A program made the position numbers and the translations under genes. Of a stretch of DNA of 64,000 nt, positions 29,778 to 38,063 are shown in pieces. The notes under the pieces were generated by a model. That model searched no databases and was not told the DNA's origin. It saw only the letters and a program-made list of their open reading frames with translations. Position 1 is the stretch's first letter. The number at the start of each line of letters is the position of its first letter. The stretch lies in contig NZ_JAEULM010000047.1 of NCBI RefSeq assembly GCF_016793825.1, positions 1 to 64,000 of the forward strand, read 5' to 3'. Origin of the DNA: Sphingopyxis sp. Lineage in GTDB: Bacteria > Pseudomonadota > Alphaproteobacteria > Sphingomonadales > Sphingomonadaceae.

Positions 29778-30034
29778 TTTCAATAGCTTCCGCGTCGCTG
29801 CGGGAAGGACTGGCCAGATCCATGCGGTCGCGATCGGGCTTGTGCCGCATGGCGATCGGGGCAGATCCCGTGCTGTCCCACGGCAGTACAAAGACTCATC
29901 GCATCAACTTCTCGCTCCATCCATTTCAGTTTGGCGGATTAATTCGCTTTTGTTACACAAGCTACGGGACTCGTGACGGTGGGGGCTGTCAGAGACCGTC
30001 TTGTCGGTACGCTTCAAGAGGGGAAGGGAACATC

Positions 30035-30328
30035 ATGGCAGCAGGTACGCTTACGCGCGCAGACATCGCGACGCGGATCAATCAACAGATCGGCCTGTCG
30101 CGGAACGAATCCGCGACGATCGTCGAATCGATTCTGGATCATATGTCCGACGCTTTGGCCGAGGGGCAGAATGTGAAGATTTCGGGCTTCGGCACGTTCG
30201 TGCTGCGCGACAAGGCGCAGCGGATCGGCCGCAATCCCAAGACCGGCATCGAAGTGCCGATCCTGCCGCGGCGCGTGATGACCTTTCGCGCCAGCCAGTC
30301 GATGCGCGCGCGCGTCGCCGGCAAGTAA
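30035..30328 (+). CDS. ihfA: Integration host factor alpha subunit
   Basis: IhfA is a 97-residue DNA-bending protein that acts as a heterodimer with IhfB. It shows the HU/IHF fold, with [20 protein letters not shown] at the N-terminus, [20 protein letters not shown] and the DNA-arm sequence [33 protein letters not shown] precedes the ATG. In alphaproteobacteria it commonly lies next to a MerR-type regulator, as here. Context and the RIGRNPKTG motif favour IhfA over HU. Confidence 0.93.
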   Translation: MAAGTLTRADIATRINQQIGLSRNESATIVESILDHMSDALAEGQNVKISGFGTFVLRDKAQRIGRNPKTGIEVPILPRRVMTFRASQSMRARVAGK

Positions 30329-30351
30329 TCCGGGCACGGGCCCAGAATTTC

Positions 30352-30741
30352 GTGACATCCGATTTTTCCAGCCATGGTGACGGCGGCAAGGCCGCCGGCG
30401 CCATGCTCGCGATTGGCGAACTCGCCGACCGTATCGGTGTGCCGACCCACGTGCTGCGGTATTGGGAAACGCGCTTTTCGCAGCTCCGGCCGCTTCAGCG
30501 TTCGGGCCGCCGGCGCTATTATCGTGCCGAAGATATCGCGCTGGCCGAGCGTATCCATCACCTGCTGCACGTGAAGGGTTTTACCGTCGAGGGCGCCCGC
30601 AAGGCGTTGTCGGAGTCGGGCGGTGTGGCGCGGACCGAAGCCGCATCGCCGCCTGTCGCGGCGACGGCGGCGGCATCGCATGGCGTTCCGGTCGAGGCGC
30701 TTGTTGCGCTGCGCGAACGGCTCGTCGCCGCGCTGGGCTGA
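30352..30741 (+). CDS. MerR-family transcriptional regulator
   Basis: This 129-residue protein has a MerR-type winged helix: AIGELADRIGVPTHVLRYWE, then RFSQLRPLQRSGRRRYYRAE, near residues 20-57. A short C-terminal Ala/Val-rich segment follows, without an effector domain. The LRYWE-TRF-PLQRSGRRRYYR pattern is that of the small ihfA-linked MerR proteins of alphaproteobacteria, whose targets are unknown. Starts at GTG 30352 or ATG 30403 are both possible; I list the longer one. It begins 23 bases after ihfA. Confidence 0.88.
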   Translation: MTSDFSSHGDGGKAAGAMLAIGELADRIGVPTHVLRYWETRFSQLRPLQRSGRRRYYRAEDIALAERIHHLLHVKGFTVEGARKALSESGGVARTEAASPPVAATAAASHGVPVEALVALRERLVAALG

Positions 30742-30795
30742 AGCATCGCGCGCCGTTCGCTTCGTCCGGCAACACGCAAATTCTGTTAAAAAGCC

Positions 30796-31347
30796 TTAGT
30801 CGTCATCCATCGCCGGCGCGAGCGCCGGGTCGAGGTCGCGCGGACGGATGAAATCCGTGATCCGCGCCATGTTGACATCAAGGTCGCGCCAGTCGGCAAT
30901 ATCGAGTTCGAGCCGTGCCAGCGCCGCCGTCGGCAGCTTTTCTTCGACCTCCCGGCGCAGATCGCCGCCGCCCTCTTCAGGGACCAGCATCAGAACCAGA
31001 TCTTCCAGCCCCGGATTGTGGCCCGAAATCAGGAGATGGGTCGAATCGCGTCCCATGTCGCGGATGACGTCGATCAGGGTCGCTGCCGACGCGAGGTAAA
31101 TGCGCCGGTCCCAATGCGGCTCGATCGCGTCGAGATTCGCGGCGGGCTGAAACAGGTCCAATGTCTCGGTCACCCGCACGGCGGGCGACGCAACAATACG
31201 ATCCACGGCCATCGCCTGCCGTTTCACATATTGGCCGATGATTTCGGCGCCGCGGCGGCCGCGCGCATTGATCGGACGATCGAAATCGCGCTCGACCTGT
31301 ACGTCCCAACCCGATTTGGCGTGGCGCAGGATGGTCAAAGTCTTCAA
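30796..31347 (-). CDS. SixA-like histidine phosphatase
   Basis: This 183-residue histidine phosphatase starts with LKTLTILRHAKSGWD, which contains the RHG-type phospho-histidine motif (Arg 8, His 9; here RHA). Later segments RIVASPAVRVTETLDLF and LLISGHNPGLEDLVL (second His) complete the active site. SixA-type enzymes remove phosphate from histidine phosphotransfer domains; the target here is unknown. I chose TTG 31347, which has GGGGGAG 8 bases upstream; an ATG 13 codons earlier has no such site. It lies 57 bases after the helicase gene on the same strand. Confidence 0.87.
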   Translation of the reverse strand: MKTLTILRHAKSGWDVQVERDFDRPINARGRRGAEIIGQYVKRQAMAVDRIVASPAVRVTETLDLFQPAANLDAIEPHWDRRIYLASAATLIDVIRDMGRDSTHLLISGHNPGLEDLVLMLVPEEGGGDLRREVEEKLPTAALARLELDIADWRDLDVNMARITDFIRPRDLDPALAPAMDDD

Positions 31348-31404
31348 AAAACGCTCCCCCGCGTTGCCTTCGATCCCCTCAATCAAAAGCTCTGTGCCGC
31401 AATC

Positions 31405-34146
31405 TCATGACGGTGAAAAGGCAGGAAACGCGGTTTTTCTTTGTTCCACATTCGCCGCCGCGACGTGATTGACCGCTTCATCGAGCGGCAGGCGGCGAAT
31501 CGGCGTGCCTTCGGGGAAGGCGCCGAGGAGGCGCGAAGGGAAGCTGGGCGAGAGCATCACGAACTGACCGAAATCGTCGGCGCGGCGGATCAGTCGCCCA
31601 AAGGCCTGGCCGATTCGCGCGCGGATGACGCCGTCATCATAGGCGCTGCCGCCCTGTGCCGCGCGCCGGGCGGCATGAAGGATCGTCGGACGCGGCCATG
31701 GCACGCCCTCCATCACCACCAGTCGCAGCGACTCACCCGGCACATCGACGCCGTCGCGCAGCGCGTCGGTGCCGAGCAGCGAGGCGTGCGGGTCGGCGCG
31801 GAAAATATCGACGAGCGTCCCGGTGTCGAGCGGATCGACATGTTGCGCATAAAGCGGCAGCCCCGCGCGGGCGAGGCGGTCGGCGATGCGGGCATGGACG
31901 ATGCGCAGCCGCCGGATCGCGCTGAACAGGCCGAGCGCGCCGCCGCCCGATGCCTCGATCAGCCGGCTGTACGCGCCGGCCAGCGCCGACAGGTCGCCGC
32001 GCGGGATATCGGTGACGATCAGGACTTCGGACTGGCGCGCATAGTCGAACGGGCTTGGCACCGCGAAATGCCGAACTCCGCTATCCATATGCCGCGCGCC
32101 GGTGCGGATGTCGGCGTCGGTCCAGCCCCCGGTTCCGGACGCCCCGCCGCGCAGGGTGGCCGACGTGACGAGGACGCCCTGCGCGGGCCGATACACGACT
32201 TCGGCCACCGGTCGGGCAGGATCCAGCCAATGACGATGGAGCCCGAGGTCGAATTCGCGGCCATCGTATCGGTCGACCGCCAGCCAGTCGACGAAATCGG
32301 GATCGGCCGGCCCCCCGACGCGCCCGAGCAGCGACAACCAACCGCCGAGCGTGTCGATCCGCGTCGCCAGGCTGCTCCGCGCCCCGTCGACACGCGCGCG
32401 CGCCTGTCCGTCGAGCCAGTCCGGCGGATCTTCGACCAGCGCATCGAGCCGCTTTGCGAGTATCATCAGCGGGCGGAGCAATGCCTCGATCGCATCGCTT
32501 GCGCTGGCCGCTGCCACGACCAGCTCGGGATCGGGGTCGGCCAGCTCGGTCTCCAGGCCGTAGCCGCTGTCGGCGGTTCGCGCGTCGACCGCACGGGCAT
32601 AGACCATGGCGCGTACCGCCACGAGCAGGCTTTCGACGGCGCCCCATGGCTCGTTCTCGCCGATCCGCGCAAGCCAGCCGTCGCCGGGAAGCTCGCCTGC
32701 CGCTTGAATCGCCGCCTGAATCGCCTTGTCGCCCGCCTCGTCATAGCTGGCGACATCGGCCAGCCGCGCCGCCAGCCCGCGTCGCCGTCCGCGCGACTTG
32801 CCCTCGGGACCAAGCACCCAGCGGCGGATCTCGACGGCTTCCTGCCCCGTCAGCGCCGCCGCGAACATCGAATCGGCGGCATCCCACAGATGGTGCCCTT
32901 CGTCGAAGATCAGCCGCGTCGCCGGTGCACCGCCGTCGCGCGGGCGCGCGGCCTGCACCATCGTCAGCGCATGGTTGGCGATCACGATATCGGCCTGCGT
33001 CGCGGCACGTGCCGAGCGTTCGATGAAGCATTTGCGGAAATGCGGGCAGCCGGCATAGATGCATTCGCCGCGCCGGTCGGTGAGCGCGGTCGTGCCGTTG
33101 CGGCGAAAGAGGGCGGGAAGCCAGCCGGGCAGGTCGCCCCCCACCATGTCGCCGTCCCGGCTATAGGCCGCCCAGCGTGCGACGAGCTGCGCAAGAATGG
33201 CCGCACGCCCGGAAAAGCCGCCCTGCAAGGCGTCCTCCAGATTGAGCAGGCACAGATAGTTTTCGCGCCCCTTGCGCACGACGACCTTCTCGCGATGCGT
33301 CGCGGCGTCGGGGTACAGCTTTTCGGTCTCGCGCGCGAGCTGGCGTTGCAGCGCCTTGGTGTAGGTCGAAATGCATATGCTGCCGGCCGACTGGTCGATC
33401 CACTGCTTGGCGGGCGCCAGATAACCCAGCGTCTTGCCGATCCCGGTTCCGGCCTCCGCGACCAGCATCCGCGGCGCGTCCTTGCGCTCGCGCGGTTCGA
33501 AGATCGTGGCGGCAGCGCGGGCATAATCCTGCTGCCCGGCCCGCCGTTCGGCCCCGTCGCCGGTCAGCCGGTCGAGCCGGGCCGCGACATCGTCCGCGTT
33601 GATCGTCACCTGCCGCGGCTGGGCGCGCGGGGGCTGCTCTTCCCATTCGGGCAGGCGTGCGAAGAGCCAGCGGTCGGCCTTGTCGGACGGGTCAAGGCGT
33701 GGCTGGGCCAGCGAGGCCCAGGGCCAGCGCTGGCGCGCGAGTGCCTGCAGCCCGTGCCAGGCGCCTTCGCGTTCGGGCCAGTCGCGGTCGTCGAGGCTTG
33801 CCAGCATGGCCGCCGCCGCTTTGCGCAGAAAGGCGGCGATACTCTCTTCCGTCTTGGGCGGATCGAGTCCGATCGCCGCAGCAAGCCCGGCCGGCGTCGG
33901 TACGGCGAAGCGCGCGGGATAGAGGAAGGCGAATAATTCGAGCAGGTCGAGACCCGACAATTCGGGATAACCGAGCCGGTCGCCGGTCAGTGTCGCGTTG
34001 AGGAGCAGATGCGGAGTCGCCGCGACCGCCGCGATTGCCTCGCCGCGCCCGATGCGCTGCACGCGGCCCGCGGGATCGGCGATCCAGATGCCGACATGGC
34101 TCGCGTGGATCGCGGGCAGGGCAAGGGCTTCGGCGCGGGGGAGCAT
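31405..34146 (-). CDS. DinG-like ATP-dependent DNA helicase
   Basis: This 913-residue superfamily 2 helicase of the DinG/XPD type has Walker A EAGTGIGKTLGYLAPA near residue 231 and the DEGH box (ifDEGHHLWD) near residue 414, where DinG proteins have DEAH. Four cysteines between these motifs (CLLN, CIYAGCPHFRKCFIERS) match the position of the iron-sulfur cluster in this family. Motif V/VI residues lie in QGGSAYDDGVIRARIGQAFG then RLIRRADDFG near the C-terminus. The role is presumably repair of R-loops or D-loops. It precedes the SixA gene. Confidence 0.9.
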   Translation of the reverse strand: MLPRAEALALPAIHASHVGIWIADPAGRVQRIGRGEAIAAVAATPHLLLNATLTGDRLGYPELSGLDLLELFAFLYPARFAVPTPAGLAAAIGLDPPKTEESIAAFLRKAAAAMLASLDDRDWPEREGAWHGLQALARQRWPWASLAQPRLDPSDKADRWLFARLPEWEEQPPRAQPRQVTINADDVAARLDRLTGDGAERRAGQQDYARAAATIFEPRERKDAPRMLVAEAGTGIGKTLGYLAPAKQWIDQSAGSICISTYTKALQRQLARETEKLYPDAATHREKVVVRKGRENYLCLLNLEDALQGGFSGRAAILAQLVARWAAYSRDGDMVGGDLPGWLPALFRRNGTTALTDRRGECIYAGCPHFRKCFIERSARAATQADIVIANHALTMVQAARPRDGGAPATRLIFDEGHHLWDAADSMFAAALTGQEAVEIRRWVLGPEGKSRGRRRGLAARLADVASYDEAGDKAIQAAIQAAGELPGDGWLARIGENEPWGAVESLLVAVRAMVYARAVDARTADSGYGLETELADPDPELVVAAASASDAIEALLRPLMILAKRLDALVEDPPDWLDGQARARVDGARSSLATRIDTLGGWLSLLGRVGGPADPDFVDWLAVDRYDGREFDLGLHRHWLDPARPVAEVVYRPAQGVLVTSATLRGGASGTGGWTDADIRTGARHMDSGVRHFAVPSPFDYARQSEVLIVTDIPRGDLSALAGAYSRLIEASGGGALGLFSAIRRLRIVHARIADRLARAGLPLYAQHVDPLDTGTLVDIFRADPHASLLGTDALRDGVDVPGESLRLVVMEGVPWPRPTILHAARRAAQGGSAYDDGVIRARIGQAFGRLIRRADDFGQFVMLSPSFPSRLLGAFPEGTPIRRLPLDEAVNHVAAANVEQRKTAFPAFSPS

Positions 34147-34253
34147 CGCGCGACGCTAGGGACAAAAGGCGAACGCAGCAAGGCAAACCCGCGCTTCGTC
34201 GCTCCCGCGGGATCGGGATATCCGTCCCGACCGGACGGGAGAAACCGGGACGG

Positions 34254-34613
34254 TCAGCTGAGGCCGCGGCGTCCGAACACCGGCGGCGCGCGATGGCCGA
34301 GAAAAGCCGGCGGCGCGGCCCGACGGGCGTTCTGGAGCGCATTGTACAGCGCGCCGTGCGTCAATTCATAAGGAAAGCGGACCCCCATGCGGTCGAATTC
34401 GGACCACATGACGACGGCGTAGGTCACCTCGCCGGCATAGTGGATTTCGCAGCGCGACCGTGCGGGCATGCTGGCGCCGTCGATGCGCGCGCCGCCTTCG
34501 GACAGATCGCAGATGCGGCCGTCGATGAAATTGAGCACACCATTCACCAGGACGTCGATCGAGACCGGAGTCCGGTTATGGCTGCGCGCCGTGGGTGAGC
34601 GAGGGTTTGTCAT
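34254..34613 (-). CDS. PilZ-domain protein (c-di-GMP binding, predicted)
   Basis: This 119-residue protein is essentially one PilZ domain. RTPVSIDVLVN matches the RxxxR-type start region loosely, and the second motif is CDLSEGGARIDG (D-x-S-x-x-G). The first motif has SHNRTP, so the double arginine of strong c-di-GMP binders is only partly kept. It lies upstream of the helicase gene on the same strand. The start ATG 34613 has no visible binding site, so the N-terminus is not certain. Confidence 0.83.
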   Translation of the reverse strand: MTNPRSPTARSHNRTPVSIDVLVNGVLNFIDGRICDLSEGGARIDGASMPARSRCEIHYAGEVTYAVVMWSEFDRMGVRFPYELTHGALYNALQNARRAAPPAFLGHRAPPVFGRRGLS

Positions 34614-34715
34614 GGGGGGAGGCTACGCCCGCATGGTAAATTTTCCGGTAACGATGATCGGGTCGAAACCGCCGATCGGGGTCTTGTTGCAAGCCGCCGC
34701 CGACAATGGTCTACC

Positions 34716-35132
34716 GTGACCATGCTCCGCCCGATCCTCCTCTATGGCTCAGGTCTTGCTGCCGCTGCGTTTCTGCTCGAGTGGCTGAACTACCGGCATG
34801 TCGTGCATCGCTGGTCGACGGAGTTCTATATCGCCTGCATCGCGGTGGTTTTCGTCGCGCTCGGGATATGGGTGGGCAATCGGCTGACCGCCCGGCCGCG
34901 CCAGATGTTCGTGCGAAACAATGCCGCGATTTCGGCGCTGGGTATCAGTGCCCGCGAATTTGAGGTGCTGGAAATGCTCGCCGCGGGCCATGCGAACAAG
35001 GTGATCGCGCGCCAACTCGATATCTCGCCGAACACCGTGAAGACGCATGTCGCGCGGGTTTATGAGAAGCTGGCCGTCGCCAGCCGGACGCAGGCAATAC
35101 AAAAGGCCCGCATGCTCGACATCCTGCCATAA
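34716..35132 (+). CDS. Membrane-anchored LuxR-type HTH protein
   Basis: This 138-residue protein has two N-terminal hydrophobic helices (about residues 4-20 and 37-55), a basic link, and a C-terminal LuxR/GerE helix-turn-helix: ISAREFEVLEMLAAGHANKV, then IARQLDISPNTVKTHVARVY. It has no receiver or ligand-binding domain, so the membrane helices are the only visible input. The start is GTG 34716, with ATG 34722 as an alternative. A DUF4199 membrane protein follows after 98 bases, which suggests a functional pair. Confidence 0.88.
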   Translation: MTMLRPILLYGSGLAAAAFLLEWLNYRHVVHRWSTEFYIACIAVVFVALGIWVGNRLTARPRQMFVRNNAAISALGISAREFEVLEMLAAGHANKVIARQLDISPNTVKTHVARVYEKLAVASRTQAIQKARMLDILP

Positions 35133-35230
35133 AATCGGGCGATCGGGGGCAAATCACCCGTTTGGGCGATGGATGCCGCCCGTTGTTTCGGTCCATCCCG
35201 CGTGGCATTCACCATTTGGGGAGACAGATC

Positions 35231-35767
35231 ATGGGCAGGATCATTGCAGTATATGGCGTCATTGCGGGCGTCATTGTCGTTCTCGGCATGTTTATGAGCA
35301 TCAGCGTCGTTTCCGATCATGGCACGATGGGCATGGTCGCCGGCTATCTGTCGATGCTGGTCGCGCTGCTTTTCGTCTTCGTCGGCGTGAAGCGCTATCG
35401 CGACGTCAATCTTGGCGGGGTGATCGGCTTCGGAAAGGCACTGCTAGTCGGGCTGGGCATCGCGGGCGTGGCGTCGCTTTTCTATGTGCTGAGCTGGGAA
35501 GTCTATATGTGGCAGACCGGCGGGACGTTCATGGCCGAATATATCGCGGCGAGCGTAGAGAGCATGCGGGCATCCGGAAAATCGGCAGCCGAAATCGCCG
35601 CCTTCTCCGCGGAAATGAACGACATGGCCGAGAAATATAAGAATCCGGCCTTCCGCATGGCGCTGACGTTCATGGAAATCCTGCCGGTGGCGCTGCTCGT
35701 GTCGCTCGTATCGGCGGCGTTGCTGCGCAGAAGCAGCTTTCTGCCCGCGACGCAGCCGCGCGGTTGA
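35231..35767 (+). CDS. DUF4199 membrane protein
   Basis: This 178-residue protein has four predicted membrane helices with a hydrophilic segment (residues 100-140; SVESMRASGKSAAEIAAFSA) between the third and fourth. This is the DUF4199 architecture, of unknown function. The ATG has GGGGAGA 8 bases upstream. It follows the membrane-anchored LuxR gene on the same strand, a pairing that suggests it may be its partner or its target. Confidence 0.85.
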   Translation: MGRIIAVYGVIAGVIVVLGMFMSISVVSDHGTMGMVAGYLSMLVALLFVFVGVKRYRDVNLGGVIGFGKALLVGLGIAGVASLFYVLSWEVYMWQTGGTFMAEYIAASVESMRASGKSAAEIAAFSAEMNDMAEKYKNPAFRMALTFMEILPVALLVSLVSAALLRRSSFLPATQPRG

Positions 35768-35854
35768 TCCGGCACGCCGACCTTGCCTTCTTTCCGGGGG
35801 CAAGGTCGAATTTTGCCTTTCGACTTGGCGCCGCTTGCCGCTATGGGCGCAGCC

Positions 35855-37456
35855 ATGACCGACATGCATCTTCATCCTTCGCTGCGCGAACCCGCGCAAA
35901 CGTCCAGGGCCTGGCCGTTCGAGGAAGCGCGCAAGCTGGTCAAACGCTATCCCGATGGCAAGCCAGGTGGGGAAGCGGTCATCTTCGAGACCGGCTACGG
36001 TCCCTCCGGGCTGCCGCATATCGGCACCTTCAACGAAGTGCTGCGCACGACGATGGTCCGCCGCGCCTATGAGGCGCTGACCGGTGGCGCCGCGACGCGC
36101 CTCGTTGCGTTCAGCGACGACATGGACGGCCTGCGCAAGGTTCCCGACAATGTGCCGCAAAAGGATATGCTCGCCGGGCATCTCGGCAAGCCGCTCACCG
36201 ACATCCCCGATCCGTTCGACAAGTATGAAAGTTTCGCACATCATAACAATGCGATGCTGCGCGAGTTTCTCGACCGGTTCGGCTTCGACTATGAATTCGT
36301 CAGCTCGACCGAACGTTACAAGTCGGGGGCCTTCGACGACGCCCTGAAGAATGTCCTTCGTCATAATCAGGACATTCTCGACATCATGCTGCCGACGCTG
36401 CGTGCAGAGCGCGCCGCGACCTATTCGCCGATCCTGCCGGTCAGCCCGAAGTCGGGCATCGTGCTGCAGGTGCCGGTGACGGTCGTTGACGCTGACGCGG
36501 GGCTCGTCTCGTTCGAGGATGAGGGTGAGACGATCACGCACTGCATCCTCGGCGGCGGCGCCAAGCTGCAGTGGAAGGTCGACTGGGCGATGCGCTGGGT
36601 CGCGCTGGGCGTCGATTACGAGATGTACGGCAAGGATCTGACCGACAGCGGCGTGCAGTCGGGCAAGATCGCGAGGGCGCTTGGCGGGCGGAAGCCCGAG
36701 GGGCTGATCTACGAGATGTTCCTCGACGAAAAGGGCGAGAAGATATCCAAGTCGAAGGGCAACGGCCTCTCTATGGAAGAATGGCTGACCTATGGCAGCG
36801 AGGAGAGCCTCGCCTTTTTCGCCTATCGCGAACCCAAGGCGGCGAAGCAACTCCACATCGGCGTGGTGCCGAAGGCGGTCGACGAATATCTCCAGATGCG
36901 CGGCAATTATCCGGCACAGGATGGCGACAAGAAGCTGGGCAACCCCGTGCATCACGTTCATGTCGCGCGCGGGCAGGACGTGCCGCAGGCCGAACTTCCG
37001 GTGACCTTCGGTCTGCTGCTGAACCTCGTCGGCGTGATGGGCGCCGATGCGTCGAAGGATCAGATCTGGCGCTACCTCGGCCAATATGTCGAAGGCGCCA
37101 ATGCGGCCGCCTATCCCGAACTCGACCGGCTGATCGACAATGCGATGGCGTACAACCGCGATTTCGTCGCGCCGACGCTCCACCGCCGCAAGCCACAAGG
37201 CGGCGAGGGCGCGGCGCTGAAAGATCTCGACGACCGGCTCGCCGCGCTGGGTGCGGATGCCTCTGCCGACGACATTCAGAATATCGTGTACGAGATCGGC
37301 AAGAACGAAGCCTATGGTTTTGAAAATCTGCGCGACTGGTTCAAGGCTCTCTATGAAACATTGCTCGGATCAAGCGCGGGGCCGCGCATGGGCAGCTTCA
37401 TCGCGCTGTTCGGGATCGACAATACGCGGCGGCTGATCGCAGAGGCGCTTGCGTAA
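35855..37456 (+). CDS. lysS: Lysine--tRNA ligase, class I
   Basis: This is an archaeal-type class I lysyl-tRNA synthetase, charging tRNA-Lys. The 533 residues contain the HIGH-type motif GPSGLPHIGTFNE near residue 55 and KISKSKGN (the KMSKS motif) near residue 297. A helical C-terminal domain follows, ending LGIDNTRRL-like. Alphaproteobacteria commonly use this class. I chose ATG 35855; the frame extends 24 codons further but the start MTDMHLHPSLREPAQ is the family's typical one. No class II lysS is in the window. No strong binding site is seen. Confidence 0.96.
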   Translation: MTDMHLHPSLREPAQTSRAWPFEEARKLVKRYPDGKPGGEAVIFETGYGPSGLPHIGTFNEVLRTTMVRRAYEALTGGAATRLVAFSDDMDGLRKVPDNVPQKDMLAGHLGKPLTDIPDPFDKYESFAHHNNAMLREFLDRFGFDYEFVSSTERYKSGAFDDALKNVLRHNQDILDIMLPTLRAERAATYSPILPVSPKSGIVLQVPVTVVDADAGLVSFEDEGETITHCILGGGAKLQWKVDWAMRWVALGVDYEMYGKDLTDSGVQSGKIARALGGRKPEGLIYEMFLDEKGEKISKSKGNGLSMEEWLTYGSEESLAFFAYREPKAAKQLHIGVVPKAVDEYLQMRGNYPAQDGDKKLGNPVHHVHVARGQDVPQAELPVTFGLLLNLVGVMGADASKDQIWRYLGQYVEGANAAAYPELDRLIDNAMAYNRDFVAPTLHRRKPQGGEGAALKDLDDRLAALGADASADDIQNIVYEIGKNEAYGFENLRDWFKALYETLLGSSAGPRMGSFIALFGIDNTRRLIAEALA

Positions 37457-37462
37457 ACCTCG

Positions 37463-37555
37463 CGTCACCGCGAGGAGCGGAGCGACGACGCAATCCGCCG
37501 CTATCGGTTCGTTCGGCTGGTATCCGGAGATTACTTCGCTTCGCTCGCAATCACG
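37463..37555. repeat. Dispersed inverted repeat (GCGAGGAGCGAAGCGACG-type)
   Basis: The left arm (37463-37496) contains GCGAGGAGCGGAGCGACGAC. The right arm (37523-37555) contains TTACTTCGCTTCGCTCGCAA. They are imperfect complements, with a 26-base loop, in the gap between lysS and the asparaginase-like gene. Confidence 0.7.
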
Positions 37556-37579
37556 TGACGTGATGGATAGGGACGTTCA

Positions 37580-38059
37580 ATGATCGATATCTTCACGACC
37601 GGCGGAACGATCGACAAGGTCTATTTCGACGCTCTTTCGGAATTCCAGATCGGTCCGACGGCGATCCCCGACCTGCTGCGCGAGAATAATGTCCATGTTC
37701 CGCACCGCGTGACGCCGCTGATGCGCAAGGATAGCCTCGAACTGACGGACGTTGATCGCGAGAAGATCCGTGCCGCGGTGGCGGCGAGCGAAGCGACGCG
37801 CATCCTCGTCACGCACGGCACCGACACGATGGTCGTCACCGGCCGCGTGCTTGCCGGGATCGAAGGAAAGACGATCGTCATGACGGGATCGATGCAGCCC
37901 GCATCGGTCCGCGCGAGCGATGCCGAATTCAACGTCGGCTTCGCGCTCGCTGCGGTGCAGACGCTGCCGCCCGGCGTCTATGTCGCGATGAACGGCATGA
38001 TCTTTGACCCCGAAAAGGCGGTGAAGGATCGCGCGGCCCACCGGTTCGTGCAGGAATAG
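37580..38059 (+). CDS. Short asparaginase-domain protein
   Basis: This 159-residue protein matches only the N-terminal domain of bacterial asparaginases. It has the first active-site motif TTGGTIDKVY at residues 6-15 and the second, VTHGTDTMVVTG, near residue 78; full-length asparaginases are about 330 residues and use both domains for the active site and dimer. It is not obviously broken: there is no frameshift, and the stop is followed directly by a convergent gene. Such standalone short forms exist in proteobacteria, but their activity is uncertain. The ATG has AGGGAC upstream. Confidence 0.85.
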   Translation: MIDIFTTGGTIDKVYFDALSEFQIGPTAIPDLLRENNVHVPHRVTPLMRKDSLELTDVDREKIRAAVAASEATRILVTHGTDTMVVTGRVLAGIEGKTIVMTGSMQPASVRASDAEFNVGFALAAVQTLPPGVYVAMNGMIFDPEKAVKDRAAHRFVQE

Positions 38060-38063
38060 AGGT

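Noticed and set aside
31441-33936. An 831-codon plus-strand frame over the DinG-like helicase
   Set aside because: The opposite strand carries clear helicase motifs in one continuous frame; this frame shows none.
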